Shown here one piece after another: positions 1-8,237 of a stretch of 64,000 bases of DNA. How positions within the stretch are numbered: position 1 is the stretch's first letter; each line of letters opens with the position of its first letter. Below the pieces are notes generated by a model. It was not told the origin of the DNA and searched no databases. It worked only from the letters and a program-made list of their open reading frames with translations. The translations under genes and the position numbers were made by a program. This stretch comes from Zymobacter palmae. GTDB lineage: Bacteria; Pseudomonadota; Gammaproteobacteria; Pseudomonadales; Halomonadaceae. Location of the stretch: assembly GCF_003610015.1 (NCBI RefSeq), contig NZ_AP018933.1, positions 1,302,001 through 1,366,000 of the forward strand. Reading direction: 5' to 3'.

Positions 1-310
1 GGCTCCCTTGCGGCTCTACGTCTTGGTTATCCTTCAGGGCATGGAAAGTGCTGCCATGAAAGAACACGCGAGCGCCTTTGGAATAGGGAACGTCGTTACG
101 CCATGACAAGCAGCCCTGCCGTTCGACTTCCTGCAGTGCTTGGTCGGTCTTCTGCATGTGATAGTTCTGCACGCTGGCGGAAGGCGCCTTTTTGTCCGAG
201 CCGCCTTCCCAGCCGGTGCGCATGAACTCTTGAGTTTTCTCGTTGTTTTCGTCAGTGATTTGCAGGGCCTCATAGCCCCAGATTTTGTTGAATGCTGCGG
301 GTCTGGTCAT
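1..310 (-). CDS. Tail fibre-like protein, N-terminal part (cut by window edge)
   Basis: An open frame starts at an ATG at 310-308 and runs off the left edge; 103 codons are visible. The first residues read MTRPAAFNKIWGYEALQITD and a later stretch (WRNDVPYSKGARVFFHGSTFHALKDNQ) resembles carbohydrate-binding or fibre repeats that begin by describing a solid-phase contact surface. It follows the DUF2612 baseplate gene by only a few bases, the usual place for the tail fibre in contractile-tailed phages. Function by position and weak sequence character only; the receptor-binding C-terminus is not in the window. Confidence 0.7.
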   Translation of the reverse strand, partial: MTRPAAFNKIWGYEALQITDENNEKTQEFMRTGWEGGSDKKAPSASVQNYHMQKTDQALQEVERQGCLSWRNDVPYSKGARVFFHGSTFHALKDNQDVEPQGS

Positions 311-317
311 GGGTACC

Positions 318-902
318 TCAGCGGAATGAAATGGCCGTCAGGGACACGCCCTGCGGTGGCTGGATGATGGATGCAGTCGTGACAGCGGTGTACAGCATCA
401 TGTCGATTGTGTCGGTGTTGAGCACGATCTCGAACGTCATATTTTTGTGATCAATGATTGTGCAGTCGACGCCAAAGATGGTGTCGATCATCTGCTTGTA
501 GTCGTCGATGGTGTGGGCGCTGGTATTGCGGAATATTTTCGCGGCGATGATGCCGCGCAGGGCACTGTCGGATACAAGAACGGTATCCGGAGTAGCCTCG
601 CCGTCGAAATAAGGCGAGGTATCGTAAGGCTGCGATGCTGGGTTGCCGGCGTATCCGAAGTAGGAGAGGGCGTCCCCGCGGATGGCCGGGCGCTTTCGGA
701 TGCCGACAATACGCGCGACGATGTTCAGTAGCTCACCGTACTGTTCGGTGTAATCGAGCAGCGAGTTGAGCTGCCGGCAGGTGCGCGTGAAGTTTTCATC
801 GAGAAGAGAAGGCAGGATGCGCACCCACTTCACCAGGTGGGGCATCTCGCGTTGCCAGTAGTAGATGCGGCTTTCTGCCTGGTCGGCGTATGTCGTCGTC
901 AT
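318..902 (-). CDS. DUF2612 tail/baseplate protein
   Basis: A 194-residue protein with the layout of phage DUF2612 proteins: an N-terminal helix-rich part (DENFTRTCRQLNSLLDY...LLNIVARIVGIRKRP), a central loop with DDALRGIIAAKIFRN-type helix, and a C-terminal beta part ending QPPQGVSLTAISFR. In related myophages this protein follows the baseplate J protein and is thought to sit at the baseplate rim near the fibres. Its start overlaps the end of the J gene by four bases (ATGA), indicating translational coupling. Confidence 0.85.
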   Translation of the reverse strand: MTTTYADQAESRIYYWQREMPHLVKWVRILPSLLDENFTRTCRQLNSLLDYTEQYGELLNIVARIVGIRKRPAIRGDALSYFGYAGNPASQPYDTSPYFDGEATPDTVLVSDSALRGIIAAKIFRNTSAHTIDDYKQMIDTIFGVDCTIIDHKNMTFEIVLNTDTIDMMLYTAVTTASIIQPPQGVSLTAISFR

Positions 903-2116
903 GGCGTTCGCACCTCGATCTCGATGTTCTCAGCGTCGAAGACGGCAAGGTCATTAAACGCGATCGTGACTGGGTCACGTGACAGGGCGTCTTTTCGTGT
1001 GCCGATAGTGAGATCGTTCACCGTTCCGTTATCGCCGATATAGGCGTTCACGGGCGTGTACAGTCGGCCGATGGTCACTTCTTCGCCGATCTGAAATCCA
1101 CGTTTAACAAAGCCGGTGCCGCCTTGGTAGCCGCTGTTCGCGTACTGAAGAATTGCCTGCTTGAGTGCACTCTTGTCGCCGTCGCTGAAGGTCGAGGAGG
1201 TGATCGTTACCTTTACGAACAGTGACACATACCGCGGCCGGAACACCGATAGATGCACGGGGTTACCTTTCGGTGTTTTGGTATCAGCGGATACTTCCAC
1301 GCTGGTCGTGCTAATACCCTCGTTGTCGTTGGTACCAGGGTTCTTGACGGCAGCAAAGGCCTTGAGAATGTCAGCATCATTGCCACCGTCGACGCACACA
1401 AACAGCGAATGCGGATTGAGGCCAATCGAGTTCACAGTGGTTTTGTCGTTGCTGTAGACGCGTAGATGCTTTACTCCGGGAAGAGAGAGAATCTGGGCAT
1501 AGATCGCATCAATGGTGTTGGCTGCGCCTGATGCTACCGACTCATAGCGTCGAACCCGGTAGTCGTTGTCGTCCTCGTTGTTTTGCCCAAGCGACGCCGC
1601 GTCGCTGTTTGTCACGCCTGTAACGCCGTCAGGAATACTGCCTTGGATGGCATTGAGGGTACCGATGTTGGCAGAGATAGCCCCCGCAGTGGTGCACGTC
1701 ACCGCGACGTTTCCTGCGCCGCCATCAGCAAGGGTAAGCGGACTGTTCGTGCGCCACGTTGTCCCGTTAGATCGGTGTCGAATCAGCGTGCCCGTGGGTA
1801 CGTATGCCCCTGCGTTGCCGGTGAAGGTGACGATGCTTGTGCTGTACGTTGCTTCTTTGCGCGGCGTTCGTGAAAGCTTCCCGATCCGATCCAGCTGCTG
1901 GTCGACTGCACTGTCGGGATCGAGCGAGTTGTAGATGCTGACCAGCACTTCATCAAGCATGGCCAGCACTTCGGAATCGCTCTGCATCTTCATGCCGTCG
2001 GGCGTTGAGGGGTCGATTTGCCAGCCTTGGTCGATGGCAAGGTGCTTGTTTTTGAGGTCGTTCAGGTACGACTGTTGCGTTTTTGGCGTGATGCCTGTGC
2101 TGTCGATGGTCGGCAT
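899..2116 (-). CDS. Baseplate J-like protein
   Basis: A 405-residue wedge protein of the contractile-tail baseplate. Visible hallmarks are the N-terminal DPDSAVDQQLDRIGKLSRTPRKEAT segment, the central GSIPDGVTGVTNSDAASLGQNNEDDNDYRVRRYES segment that is very typical of baseplate J (P2 gpJ / Mu gp47) proteins, and the SLPGVKHLRVYSN turn. It is coupled to the gp25-like gene upstream (shared base at 2116) and to the DUF2612 gene downstream. Length is normal for the group. Confidence 0.93.
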   Translation of the reverse strand: MPTIDSTGITPKTQQSYLNDLKNKHLAIDQGWQIDPSTPDGMKMQSDSEVLAMLDEVLVSIYNSLDPDSAVDQQLDRIGKLSRTPRKEATYSTSIVTFTGNAGAYVPTGTLIRHRSNGTTWRTNSPLTLADGGAGNVAVTCTTAGAISANIGTLNAIQGSIPDGVTGVTNSDAASLGQNNEDDNDYRVRRYESVASGAANTIDAIYAQILSLPGVKHLRVYSNDKTTVNSIGLNPHSLFVCVDGGNDADILKAFAAVKNPGTNDNEGISTTSVEVSADTKTPKGNPVHLSVFRPRYVSLFVKVTITSSTFSDGDKSALKQAILQYANSGYQGGTGFVKRGFQIGEEVTIGRLYTPVNAYIGDNGTVNDLTIGTRKDALSRDPVTIAFNDLAVFDAENIEIEVRTP

Positions 2117-2472
2117 CAGAAGACCTCGCTGGTAAAGGCTACGGGGACGGTATCGCCCTCGGCGCTGATGAGTGTCGCGCTGACCGCGATCTCGCGCTTA
2201 TAGCGGTTGTAATCGAAAGAGAGAGAGGCCACACCGGCCACGGCAGGAGAGGCGAGGAGCTGATGGCGGATAAGCGTCTCTGCCTGTGCTTGGTCGGCGT
2301 GGCCGAGAATGTCGCTGAACCACGGCGTGCCGTTATTCACGTTCATGAAGTCTTCGCCTTTGATCATGCGTAGGCGGTACGTTGCGCTCAGTCCCGCAGC
2401 GCGTTTGCCTGACACAAGCTGATCACTGCCGCTGGTGACAAGGTCGCCGCCCTTGATGTTGCGGATCATCAT
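2116..2472 (-). CDS. gp25-like baseplate wedge protein
   Basis: A 118-residue protein between the spike and baseplate J genes, which is where T4 gp25/P2 gpW-type wedge initiators are found. It contains WFSDILG, QAQAETLIRHQLLASPAVAGVASLSFDYNRYKREIAVSATL, a pattern of helix followed by beta hairpin typical of this small group. No catalytic role is expected; it nucleates the wedge and contacts the sheath. Start and stop overlap both neighbours, so it belongs to the same translationally coupled baseplate operon. Confidence 0.75.
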   Translation of the reverse strand: MMIRNIKGGDLVTSGSDQLVSGKRAAGLSATYRLRMIKGEDFMNVNNGTPWFSDILGHADQAQAETLIRHQLLASPAVAGVASLSFDYNRYKREIAVSATLISAEGDTVPVAFTSEVF

Positions 2473-3254
2473 CAGTGGGGTACCTCGGTGTCGTTCTGTC
2501 TGTCGCCTGCGTAGTCGCTCTTCTGCGAGTGCACATGCGTTGCGCCGATGTTGACGCCGTTGTTCGTTACGCTCGCACCAGCAATCGCGACGCCAGCAGC
2601 GTTGATCATGAGCGTGCTGCCCCCGGCGGTAAGGGTTATTCCGTCAGGCGTCATGGATATAGAAGTGGAGCCCAGCGTTGCGGTGATGCTGGTATCCGTG
2701 AGTTCGGCCACTGTGCTACCACGCCGGATCGTTGCGGCGCTGTCTGTCAGCGTGACAGAGGTCTGGCCTTTTCTGACCCGTAGTCGTTCACTCGTGAGTA
2801 CTGTCTGCACGTCATTAGCTCGGTCTGTCAGGCCGATGCCGCCGGCTGGGAATGCCGGGAAAGCGGTCTTGTCTGATCGAGCGCCAGGAATGAAGAAAGC
2901 GTCTGTCGCTGAGAAGGAGCGAATGTCATGTGGCTCCTGCACGCCGCCGTGTTGTTTCCAGCGATCCGCGGCCCGCTGGCTGAATACCACCAGTCCCTCG
3001 TCGCCTTCCTTCAGGTCAAAAAAAAGGCTCCACGATTGGGAGCCAGGGAAGAGAACAGGAACATCGATACAGGGTGGTATTTCAAGCCACATGTCGTTGC
3101 GTCGGCGTTTGATGCCGATCTTGATCTGAGCGCGCTGCTTGCCGGCGTTATAGGCAAGAAGGTGGCCGGGGAGGGCCGTCATGAGCATGCCTTTCTGCCC
3201 ATCGAAGAAGGCTTGTAATGCGTCTGATGTGGTGGGGGCGTCATGGCTATGCAT
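2472..3254 (-). CDS. Baseplate spike / Gp138-type puncturing protein
   Basis: A 260-residue protein from an ATG at 3254 (MHSHDAPTTSD). The N-terminal half (LPGHLLAYNAGKQRAQIKIGIKRR...IPPCIDVPVLFPGSQSWSLFFDLKEGDEGLVVFSQRAADRW) matches the OB-fold N-domain of Gp138/gpV-like central spikes. The C-terminal half is a run of short beta repeats (TSVTLTDSAATIRRGSTVAELTDTSITATLGSTSISM) that form a triple beta-helix, and the end (NIGATHVHSQ) is a metal-binding-type spike tip. A longer in-frame start lies inside the hub gene; the eight-base overlap with that gene favours the shorter form. Confidence 0.85.
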   Translation of the reverse strand: MHSHDAPTTSDALQAFFDGQKGMLMTALPGHLLAYNAGKQRAQIKIGIKRRRNDMWLEIPPCIDVPVLFPGSQSWSLFFDLKEGDEGLVVFSQRAADRWKQHGGVQEPHDIRSFSATDAFFIPGARSDKTAFPAFPAGGIGLTDRANDVQTVLTSERLRVRKGQTSVTLTDSAATIRRGSTVAELTDTSITATLGSTSISMTPDGITLTAGGSTLMINAAGVAIAGASVTNNGVNIGATHVHSQKSDYAGDRQNDTEVPH

Positions 3255-4173
3255 AGGGTGTTCGTCCGACAATGCTGGTGGTCCACACGTCACCGTCGAA
3301 CATGCCACGGTGCGTGATCGTTTCTGCGTAGTACTCGCCGGCAGCATTGGCTGTCAGCATGCGCTGATTGTCCTCGTAGGGGTTACCTGCCGAGGCAGCG
3401 TAGTACTGGCTTTCTACCCGGAATCGGTCGCATGGGTGCATTGCTGAGTTGAGTCGTGTTGCGACGATCACTCCCTGCGGAATGTAGGTCAGCGATCCTT
3501 CCATTCCGGTCTCGGGCGTGATGATGTGTACGTCATTCGTCGCTGCATATCCCGGCGCACAGAGGTAGAACTGAGAGTAGATGCCGCTATTCTGGAGCTG
3601 GCCATCTGCAGAGTATGAGTAGAGCATCGACCGGCTGCGGGTAGCGAGGTCTTGAGCGAGCCGGAGAGCGTAGTCAGCGAAGGTGAAGCCACTTGTCTCT
3701 GCATATCCCAGTCGGTCACGCCAGTACGTTGCATCGCGCGGGATCAGATTCAAGGTGCCGTTCATTGCGTCGATGGCGTCGTGCAGCATGCTCAAATAGG
3801 GCGTGCCTGGCCCCCATGTCTTGCTAAGGATGGCCTGCTGGGCATCTTGAGAGACGGAAGTGGCAAATACGCGGATGTAGTTGTCGACGCCTGACCGGAT
3901 GTGGTGGACGTTGCGGATCACTCCGTAAAAGATCCGCTCAAATCCATCTCGGTAGCCCGCTGAAAACTCAATGCGGCTGCCCTGTTCGATGATGGCGTAG
4001 ACCGTGTCGCGGTCGAACCCATAGAACGATATTTCGGCGTGTCCGACACTGGTATTGGGGTGGTACGCAATGTCGAATGTCACATGCTGTGGGGCACTGG
4101 TGCTCAGCACGCTGCCGTTTTGGAGCGTGATCGTTGCTTCCCAGTACCGGCCGTCAATGAGCGTTGATGCCAT
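3247..4173 (-). CDS. Baseplate hub protein (gpD/gp44-like)
   Basis: About 308 residues from an ATG at 4173 (MASTLIDGRYWEATITLQNG). The order early beta domain (HAEISFYGFDRDTVYAIIEQGSRIEFSAGYRDGFERIFYGVIRNV), then an alpha/beta insertion, then a C-terminal domain ending RGMFDGDVWTTSIVGRTPY, corresponds to the hub of simplified contractile baseplates: the ring on which the spike docks. The upstream plug gene ends a few bases before this start region. Assignment rests on fold-like pattern and synteny (plug, hub, spike, gp25), not on a conserved active site. Confidence 0.75.
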   Translation of the reverse strand: MASTLIDGRYWEATITLQNGSVLSTSAPQHVTFDIAYHPNTSVGHAEISFYGFDRDTVYAIIEQGSRIEFSAGYRDGFERIFYGVIRNVHHIRSGVDNYIRVFATSVSQDAQQAILSKTWGPGTPYLSMLHDAIDAMNGTLNLIPRDATYWRDRLGYAETSGFTFADYALRLAQDLATRSRSMLYSYSADGQLQNSGIYSQFYLCAPGYAATNDVHIITPETGMEGSLTYIPQGVIVATRLNSAMHPCDRFRVESQYYAASAGNPYEDNQRMLTANAAGEYYAETITHRGMFDGDVWTTSIVGRTPYA

Positions 4174-4177
4174 GTCA

Positions 4178-4465
4178 TCAGTGCTCCCATACGAGCTGGT
4201 TATCGATACCCAGATTTGAAGGTGTCGGTGTCGTGCCCTCGATCTTGAGCGTGCCAGCAAAGCCGCGGCATCCCGACATGATGTTGCTGCCGACGTGCAG
4301 TCCTCGACCGGCTGTTAGGCGCTTGCCAGTGCCGTCAGTGACGGTCACGACGAAGTAGCGGTAGGTTGTTAGCCAGTTGAGCTGGAAGCGATACTGCTGG
4401 CCAAGTGAGGCAGTGAATGAGAAGTGTGCACCGCTGGGCGAAAGTGCAAGGATGGTCCTAGCCAT
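4178..4465 (-). CDS. Baseplate plug protein
   Basis: A 95-residue protein starting at 4465 (MARTILALSPSGAHFSFTASLGQQYRFQLNWL). Size, the opening beta strands and TTYRYFVVTVTDGTGKRLTAGRGL resemble the small plug described in Pam3-type simplified baseplates, which lies between the Dit-like adaptor and the hub. It overlaps the adaptor gene by eight bases. A longer frame extends upstream, but that part is the adaptor gene read out of frame. Confidence 0.7.
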   Translation of the reverse strand: MARTILALSPSGAHFSFTASLGQQYRFQLNWLTTYRYFVVTVTDGTGKRLTAGRGLHVGSNIMSGCRGFAGTLKIEGTTPTPSNLGIDNQLVWEH

Positions 4466-5141
4466 TGCTGATACCCACCTCTCCAATATTGCCGTCTGCT
4501 TGGCCCCGCGTAGAGACATCGTCGTTATTGCGCAGCTGACTGTTGATTGTTGCCGCTGATGTGCTGGTGGCGAAGTTGCGTGGTTGCTCCAAGCGGATTT
4601 CGAAAATTCCGCCACCTTCGGTTTGAGGATCAGTGACTTCACGCAGGTGAACGATGCGATACCCTTTGTAGTCGCGCTTCGTACCCACCACGTTGACGTT
4701 GATCGCCGTCAGACGCATGCCGTCCAGAATGTCGTAAGCAGACACTGATCGACGAGACGCGCTGGCGTATGCAGAGAGCCCTCCCGATGCTGCGAGTCCC
4801 ACGGCCGCCGCCGCAGTACCGCCGATCTTGTTCAGAATGAGGCCGGAAGCTGCAGTACCTACCCCGTTCGCTAGTCCACCCAGCGTAGAGCTCGACGCTT
4901 GTGCTATCGCCACTTTTGCAGGGTTATCGCTGATGCCCACTTCCAGTGTTAGCGATGGGTTGCGATGAATGGTGTGATCATTACCGCTGAAAGCCGTCTC
5001 TGTTCTGTAGCTCGCGAGCTGTGACTCACGGCTGTCATCTTCACGGTGAATGGCATCGAAGATAATACCCACGCCGTTATGTTCATCAGCTGGCTGGATG
5101 GACGGCGTCCGGCTGCTGATCATGTTTCCAAGCTTTGCCAT
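4458..5141 (-). CDS. Dit-like tail adaptor protein
   Basis: A 227-residue protein starting at 5141 (MAKLGNMISSRTPSIQPADE), chosen because GGAGGAA lies four bases upstream of that ATG. It has an N-terminal domain (VGIIFDAIHREDDSRESQLASYRTETAFSGNDHTIHRNPSLTLEVGISDNP), a central Ala/Gly-rich hydrophobic stretch (about residues 90-130) and a second beta domain containing DILDGMRLTAINVNVVGTKRDYKGYRIVHLREV. It sits between tape measure and plug, the adaptor position linking tail tube to baseplate. Confidence 0.75.
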   Translation of the reverse strand: MAKLGNMISSRTPSIQPADEHNGVGIIFDAIHREDDSRESQLASYRTETAFSGNDHTIHRNPSLTLEVGISDNPAKVAIAQASSSTLGGLANGVGTAASGLILNKIGGTAAAAVGLAASGGLSAYASASRRSVSAYDILDGMRLTAINVNVVGTKRDYKGYRIVHLREVTDPQTEGGGIFEIRLEQPRNFATSTSAATINSQLRNNDDVSTRGQADGNIGEVGISNG

Positions 5142-5156
5142 GGCTTCCTCCAGGCA

Positions 5157-5180
5157 CAAAAAAACCGCCAAGCGGCGGTT
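5157..5180 (-). terminator. Intrinsic terminator after the AT-rich moron
   Basis: A 7-8 bp GC-rich inverted repeat (AACCGCC ... GGCGGTT) is followed on the minus strand by seven or more T. It lies between the moron at 5230-5580 and the Dit-like gene, so it would end moron transcripts or attenuate the late operon here. Confidence 0.75.
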
Positions 5181-5229
5181 GGGACGTCAAATTCTCATAA
5201 TGTGAAAGGTATAAATATATATATTGAGC

Positions 5230-5580
5230 CTAAGTCTTGATCAATGTTTTTTCTTTGTCGATTTTACCATTTTTATCAAGGTATATATCAATGGTTTTAA
5301 ATGCTTGGTTTAAATTAAGAGACGATGTCTCATAGTTTTTATCTTCAATATCTATTTCTATGCCTTTTTCATAATACTTAGAGGCTTCACCTCTGATTAA
5401 GAAATAAACAGTATCCCCATGATATAACTCTCTCTTATCATATATATCTCCATTTATGTAGAATCGCGCATAGAAAATATCCTCGGATTGAGTAGAAGAG
5501 TGAATTCTTACTTGCGGAATTCCGGGGAATAAAAAACCTATCAAAGCGTACACTAAACTAAATATTATAGAGTATAGCAT
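5230..5580 (-). CDS. AT-rich membrane-anchored moron, unknown function
   Basis: A 116-residue protein with a hydrophobic N-terminus (MLYSIIFSLVYALIGFLFPGIP) followed by a charged soluble domain (YARFYINGDIYDKRELYHGDTVYFLIRGEASKYYEKGIEIDIEDKN). This fits a single N-terminal membrane anchor or signal anchor with a periplasmic or cytoplasmic beta domain. AAGGAAA stands six bases before the ATG. The gene is much richer in A/T than the tape measure and Dit-like genes on either side and has its own terminator, so it is a recent insertion into the tail operon. Roles such as superinfection exclusion are conceivable but nothing in the sequence proves one. Confidence 0.75.
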   Translation of the reverse strand: MLYSIIFSLVYALIGFLFPGIPQVRIHSSTQSEDIFYARFYINGDIYDKRELYHGDTVYFLIRGEASKYYEKGIEIDIEDKNYETSSLNLNQAFKTIDIYLDKNGKIDKEKTLIKT

Positions 5581-5702
5581 TGATGTTTCCTTATCCCTGT
5601 TTTATTTCAATGACTTATCAATTTGAACGATTGAAAGTTATCATGAAAGCAGGAAAAGGCGGAGCTGAACTAAGGTGCAGTTCGCATTGATCAAGCTGTA
5701 GG

Positions 5703-7979
5703 TTAAGCGTCTGGCGAGGCCGATGCTCTGAATTGGGTTGTAACCACCGTATTCGCTTGTCCAATCCCGCGGCGGACGCCGTTTTCAACGGCACGCTCAA
5801 GGTGGTGAGGCTGCTGGTTACCTCGCGCATCAACGTGAACGTTCACTGTGGGCCCTTGTCCGCCAGCCATCTGGCGATAGTTGCCGTAGTTCGGTGCGGT
5901 TGGGTCATAGTCCATATAGCCACGTGTCTCGCGCGGCATGTGGGATCGCCACTCGTCACCATACCGATTGATGGCTCTGTCAGTCGCCCCAGGTCCGGCG
6001 TTATATGCCGACATGATCTTCTGGATATCGCCATGGTACTTCCGGTTGTATGCCTTGATCAGCCCTTGGCCGACGCGAGCATATTCTTCGGGTGAATCAT
6101 CACGGGCAGGGTCAACGTCATAACCCGGCTGGCGTGCAGTAGCAGGCATAACCTGATATTCACCGCGGGCGCCGGATGTCGCGTTTACCTTCAGCTTTCC
6201 ATCGGCCTCGTAGCGATTTCCGCGCGACTCTTTGAAAAGAATGCGCTGACGAGCTTCCTCTGCAGTGTCTGGCGAATAGACGTGCTGCCGAAGGTCCTGC
6301 AGCACGTCCATATTGTCTTGAACGGTAGAAGGCTGCTGTTGATAGATAGCCGCTTGTTGTCTGTATTCTTCTAAGTTTTTCTGATGCTCATTCCAAATAC
6401 CTTCATCGTATGCCCTGAGTTGGTCGTTTCCTTCCCATGTTGTAGGAATTCTTCCGCTGTCTCGGGCCTGTATTTTGTTTTTTAAGTCGTCTTGCTTGAA
6501 AGCATTTAACTCATCAAATCGGTCGCGGCGCCGCGGCGGGGGAGTCTCTATTAATCCCGCGCCAGATAAAGTATCGATCTCTGGCCTCGCCGTTTTGATG
6601 GGCTGCATTGCCCAAGCGGCCGTGGTCGCTACATTGGCAAAACGGAGCACGGGAGCTAAACGAGATAACACAGCAACTTCGGTACCTGCCGCCCTTGCAC
6701 CCGCTTCGGAAGCAAGCTTTGCTCCCGTCAGACGGCTGGCAGAGGTCGTTTCGGTTGCCGCCGTGCTTGCTCCTGTACTGCCAGCAGAACCACCACTGAA
6801 TACGTTTTTGATGCCCGACCACATTTTGGCGCCTAGCCATGCGCCACCACCTGTTATGGCTGCCGCCTCAAGGATCGGATGTTCGTTCGCCTTCTCTAGC
6901 CCCTTCACCAACGGGTCTGACAGTTTTATGAGTTGGTTGAGGATGCCTGTCATGTTGTCAGCGAAGTGGGTCATTGCGCTTTGCCAGCGTTCAGAGGCTT
7001 TGGTGACCTCCTCATCGGGCGCTGCACCGCTACGATCGAAGAGGGCTCCCTCACGTTGCCAGTCCTGTGCAGACTTGGTCATGAAGGGGCGTACGGAGGA
7101 TTCGGAAAGGCCAAGAGACATGGCGGCCGTGCGCACGCTACCGGGGTTGCGCTGGCCCTCATCATGAATGCGGCCGCGTAGCCAATCTGCGGCACCGGTT
7201 ACATCATTGCCCCGTGGGTCGAAGTACTGCCGCAGCTGGTCAACGTTGATGCCCGCACGGGTCATCTGTAGGCGCGTATCATCGCTGATCTGGCCGTACT
7301 GAGCGTCGGTGACCAGCTTGTTGATGTTGCCAAAGAACGGTGCGGCATCTTCGCGGCGGCCGCCAAGGGCTTGGAGCTGGCTGCCGAAGCGCATCTGAGC
7401 GCGTGCGCTGGTGCCGGTAGCATACGCGCTGCCTTCGGTTTGGACGACGTTCTGCGCGCCGCTGATGATTGTCCCTGCAATGCCGCCGGCGATACCCGCG
7501 CCTGCGGTAAGTCGCCCGAGCTTCTCAAGATTGGCCCGCATTAGATCAAGCCGCCCGATTGCACCGTCGGCACCGGTATGGATGCCGCGGAACATCTGCG
7601 AGAGGGCGCTACGCGACTGTACCGCCGCCGCGCCGCCGTGGCGAAGCCTCTGAGTGACCTGTTCGATCTCACGACCGGTCACGCGGTATGACTGCGCTAA
7701 GGCGTTGACGGCTTCAACCTGCTGGCGTGTCTGCTGCGAAGCCTGCCCGCTGCCTTGTGGCACAGGAATGACCATGGCCTTGGCCGTCTTCCTGACCTGC
7801 TTTTCGAGGTTGCGATACAGGCTAAGTCGCTCGGAAAGTGCGCTGTTATTGCTGCTAGCAGGGGCGTTCAGCTTATGTACCAGCGCATCAACGTCGCGCA
7901 GGTCTTGCTTCATCCTCTCCAGCGGCCGGTCGTCGTAATTGACACCGACCTTCCACCACATCGACTCGATAGCGGCCAT
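5703..7979 (-). CDS. Tail tape measure protein with lytic transglycosylase domain
   Basis: A 758-residue protein; it sets tail length and is carried into the cell envelope at infection. The N-terminus (SMWWKVGVNYDDRPLERMKQDLRDVDALVHKLN) begins the coiled-coil region; residues about 150-185 (AGAGIAGGIAGTIISGAQNVV) are a glycine-rich hydrophobic stretch. Around residues 575-690 a soluble transglycosylase-type domain is visible: ILFKESRGNRYEADGKLKVNATSGARGEYQVMPATARQPG with the probable catalytic Glu in FKESRG, followed by IQKIMSAYNAGPGATDRAINRYGDEW. The tail of the protein is basic and beta-poor. This is the only peptidoglycan-cleaving lyase domain obvious in the phage. Confidence 0.92.
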   Translation of the reverse strand: MAAIESMWWKVGVNYDDRPLERMKQDLRDVDALVHKLNAPASSNNSALSERLSLYRNLEKQVRKTAKAMVIPVPQGSGQASQQTRQQVEAVNALAQSYRVTGREIEQVTQRLRHGGAAAVQSRSALSQMFRGIHTGADGAIGRLDLMRANLEKLGRLTAGAGIAGGIAGTIISGAQNVVQTEGSAYATGTSARAQMRFGSQLQALGGRREDAAPFFGNINKLVTDAQYGQISDDTRLQMTRAGINVDQLRQYFDPRGNDVTGAADWLRGRIHDEGQRNPGSVRTAAMSLGLSESSVRPFMTKSAQDWQREGALFDRSGAAPDEEVTKASERWQSAMTHFADNMTGILNQLIKLSDPLVKGLEKANEHPILEAAAITGGGAWLGAKMWSGIKNVFSGGSAGSTGASTAATETTSASRLTGAKLASEAGARAAGTEVAVLSRLAPVLRFANVATTAAWAMQPIKTARPEIDTLSGAGLIETPPPRRRDRFDELNAFKQDDLKNKIQARDSGRIPTTWEGNDQLRAYDEGIWNEHQKNLEEYRQQAAIYQQQPSTVQDNMDVLQDLRQHVYSPDTAEEARQRILFKESRGNRYEADGKLKVNATSGARGEYQVMPATARQPGYDVDPARDDSPEEYARVGQGLIKAYNRKYHGDIQKIMSAYNAGPGATDRAINRYGDEWRSHMPRETRGYMDYDPTAPNYGNYRQMAGGQGPTVNVHVDARGNQQPHHLERAVENGVRRGIGQANTVVTTQFRASASPDA

Positions 7980-7988
7980 TTCGGCTCC

Positions 7989-8237
7989 TTAGCGTTCCTG
8001 GGCTTGCGCTTCTTTCAGCGCCAGCTCGTGTTGATACTCGAGCTCATCAAGCACGATGTGCATCTGCAGGACATCGGCAAGCTCATACGTGCCGTCGTTC
8101 ATCTCTGCCCACGTCGCGAGAGGTGATGGCACCACGCTGCTGGCGATGCACGGGCGCCATAGCAGCCAGTTGATCTTATTCAGGCTGTCGCTTCTTCCAG
8201 ATCGTCTTCGGCGGGGTTTCCGTGCGCGCTCAGCGTA
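7989..8237 (-). CDS. Minus-one frame extension of the tail chaperone (DUF6889-like)
   Basis: Read in the -1 frame relative to the chaperone gene, an open frame without any upstream ATG, GTG or TTG covers this span. It encodes YAERARKPRRRRSGRS, then NKINWLLWRPCIASSVVPSPLATWAEMNDGTYELADVLQMHIVLDELEYQHEL and stops at TAA 7989-7991. The NWLLWRP...ELADVLQMHIVLD core resembles small DUF6889 proteins that follow the chaperone in related phages. The frame joins the chaperone exactly at the T-TTT-TTT run, so it is most simply the shifted tail of a G-GT-type fusion. A non-canonical internal start (for example CTG) is the alternative. Confidence 0.65.
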   Translation of the reverse strand, partial: YAERARKPRRRRSGRSDSLNKINWLLWRPCIASSVVPSPLATWAEMNDGTYELADVLQMHIVLDELEYQHELALKEAQAQER

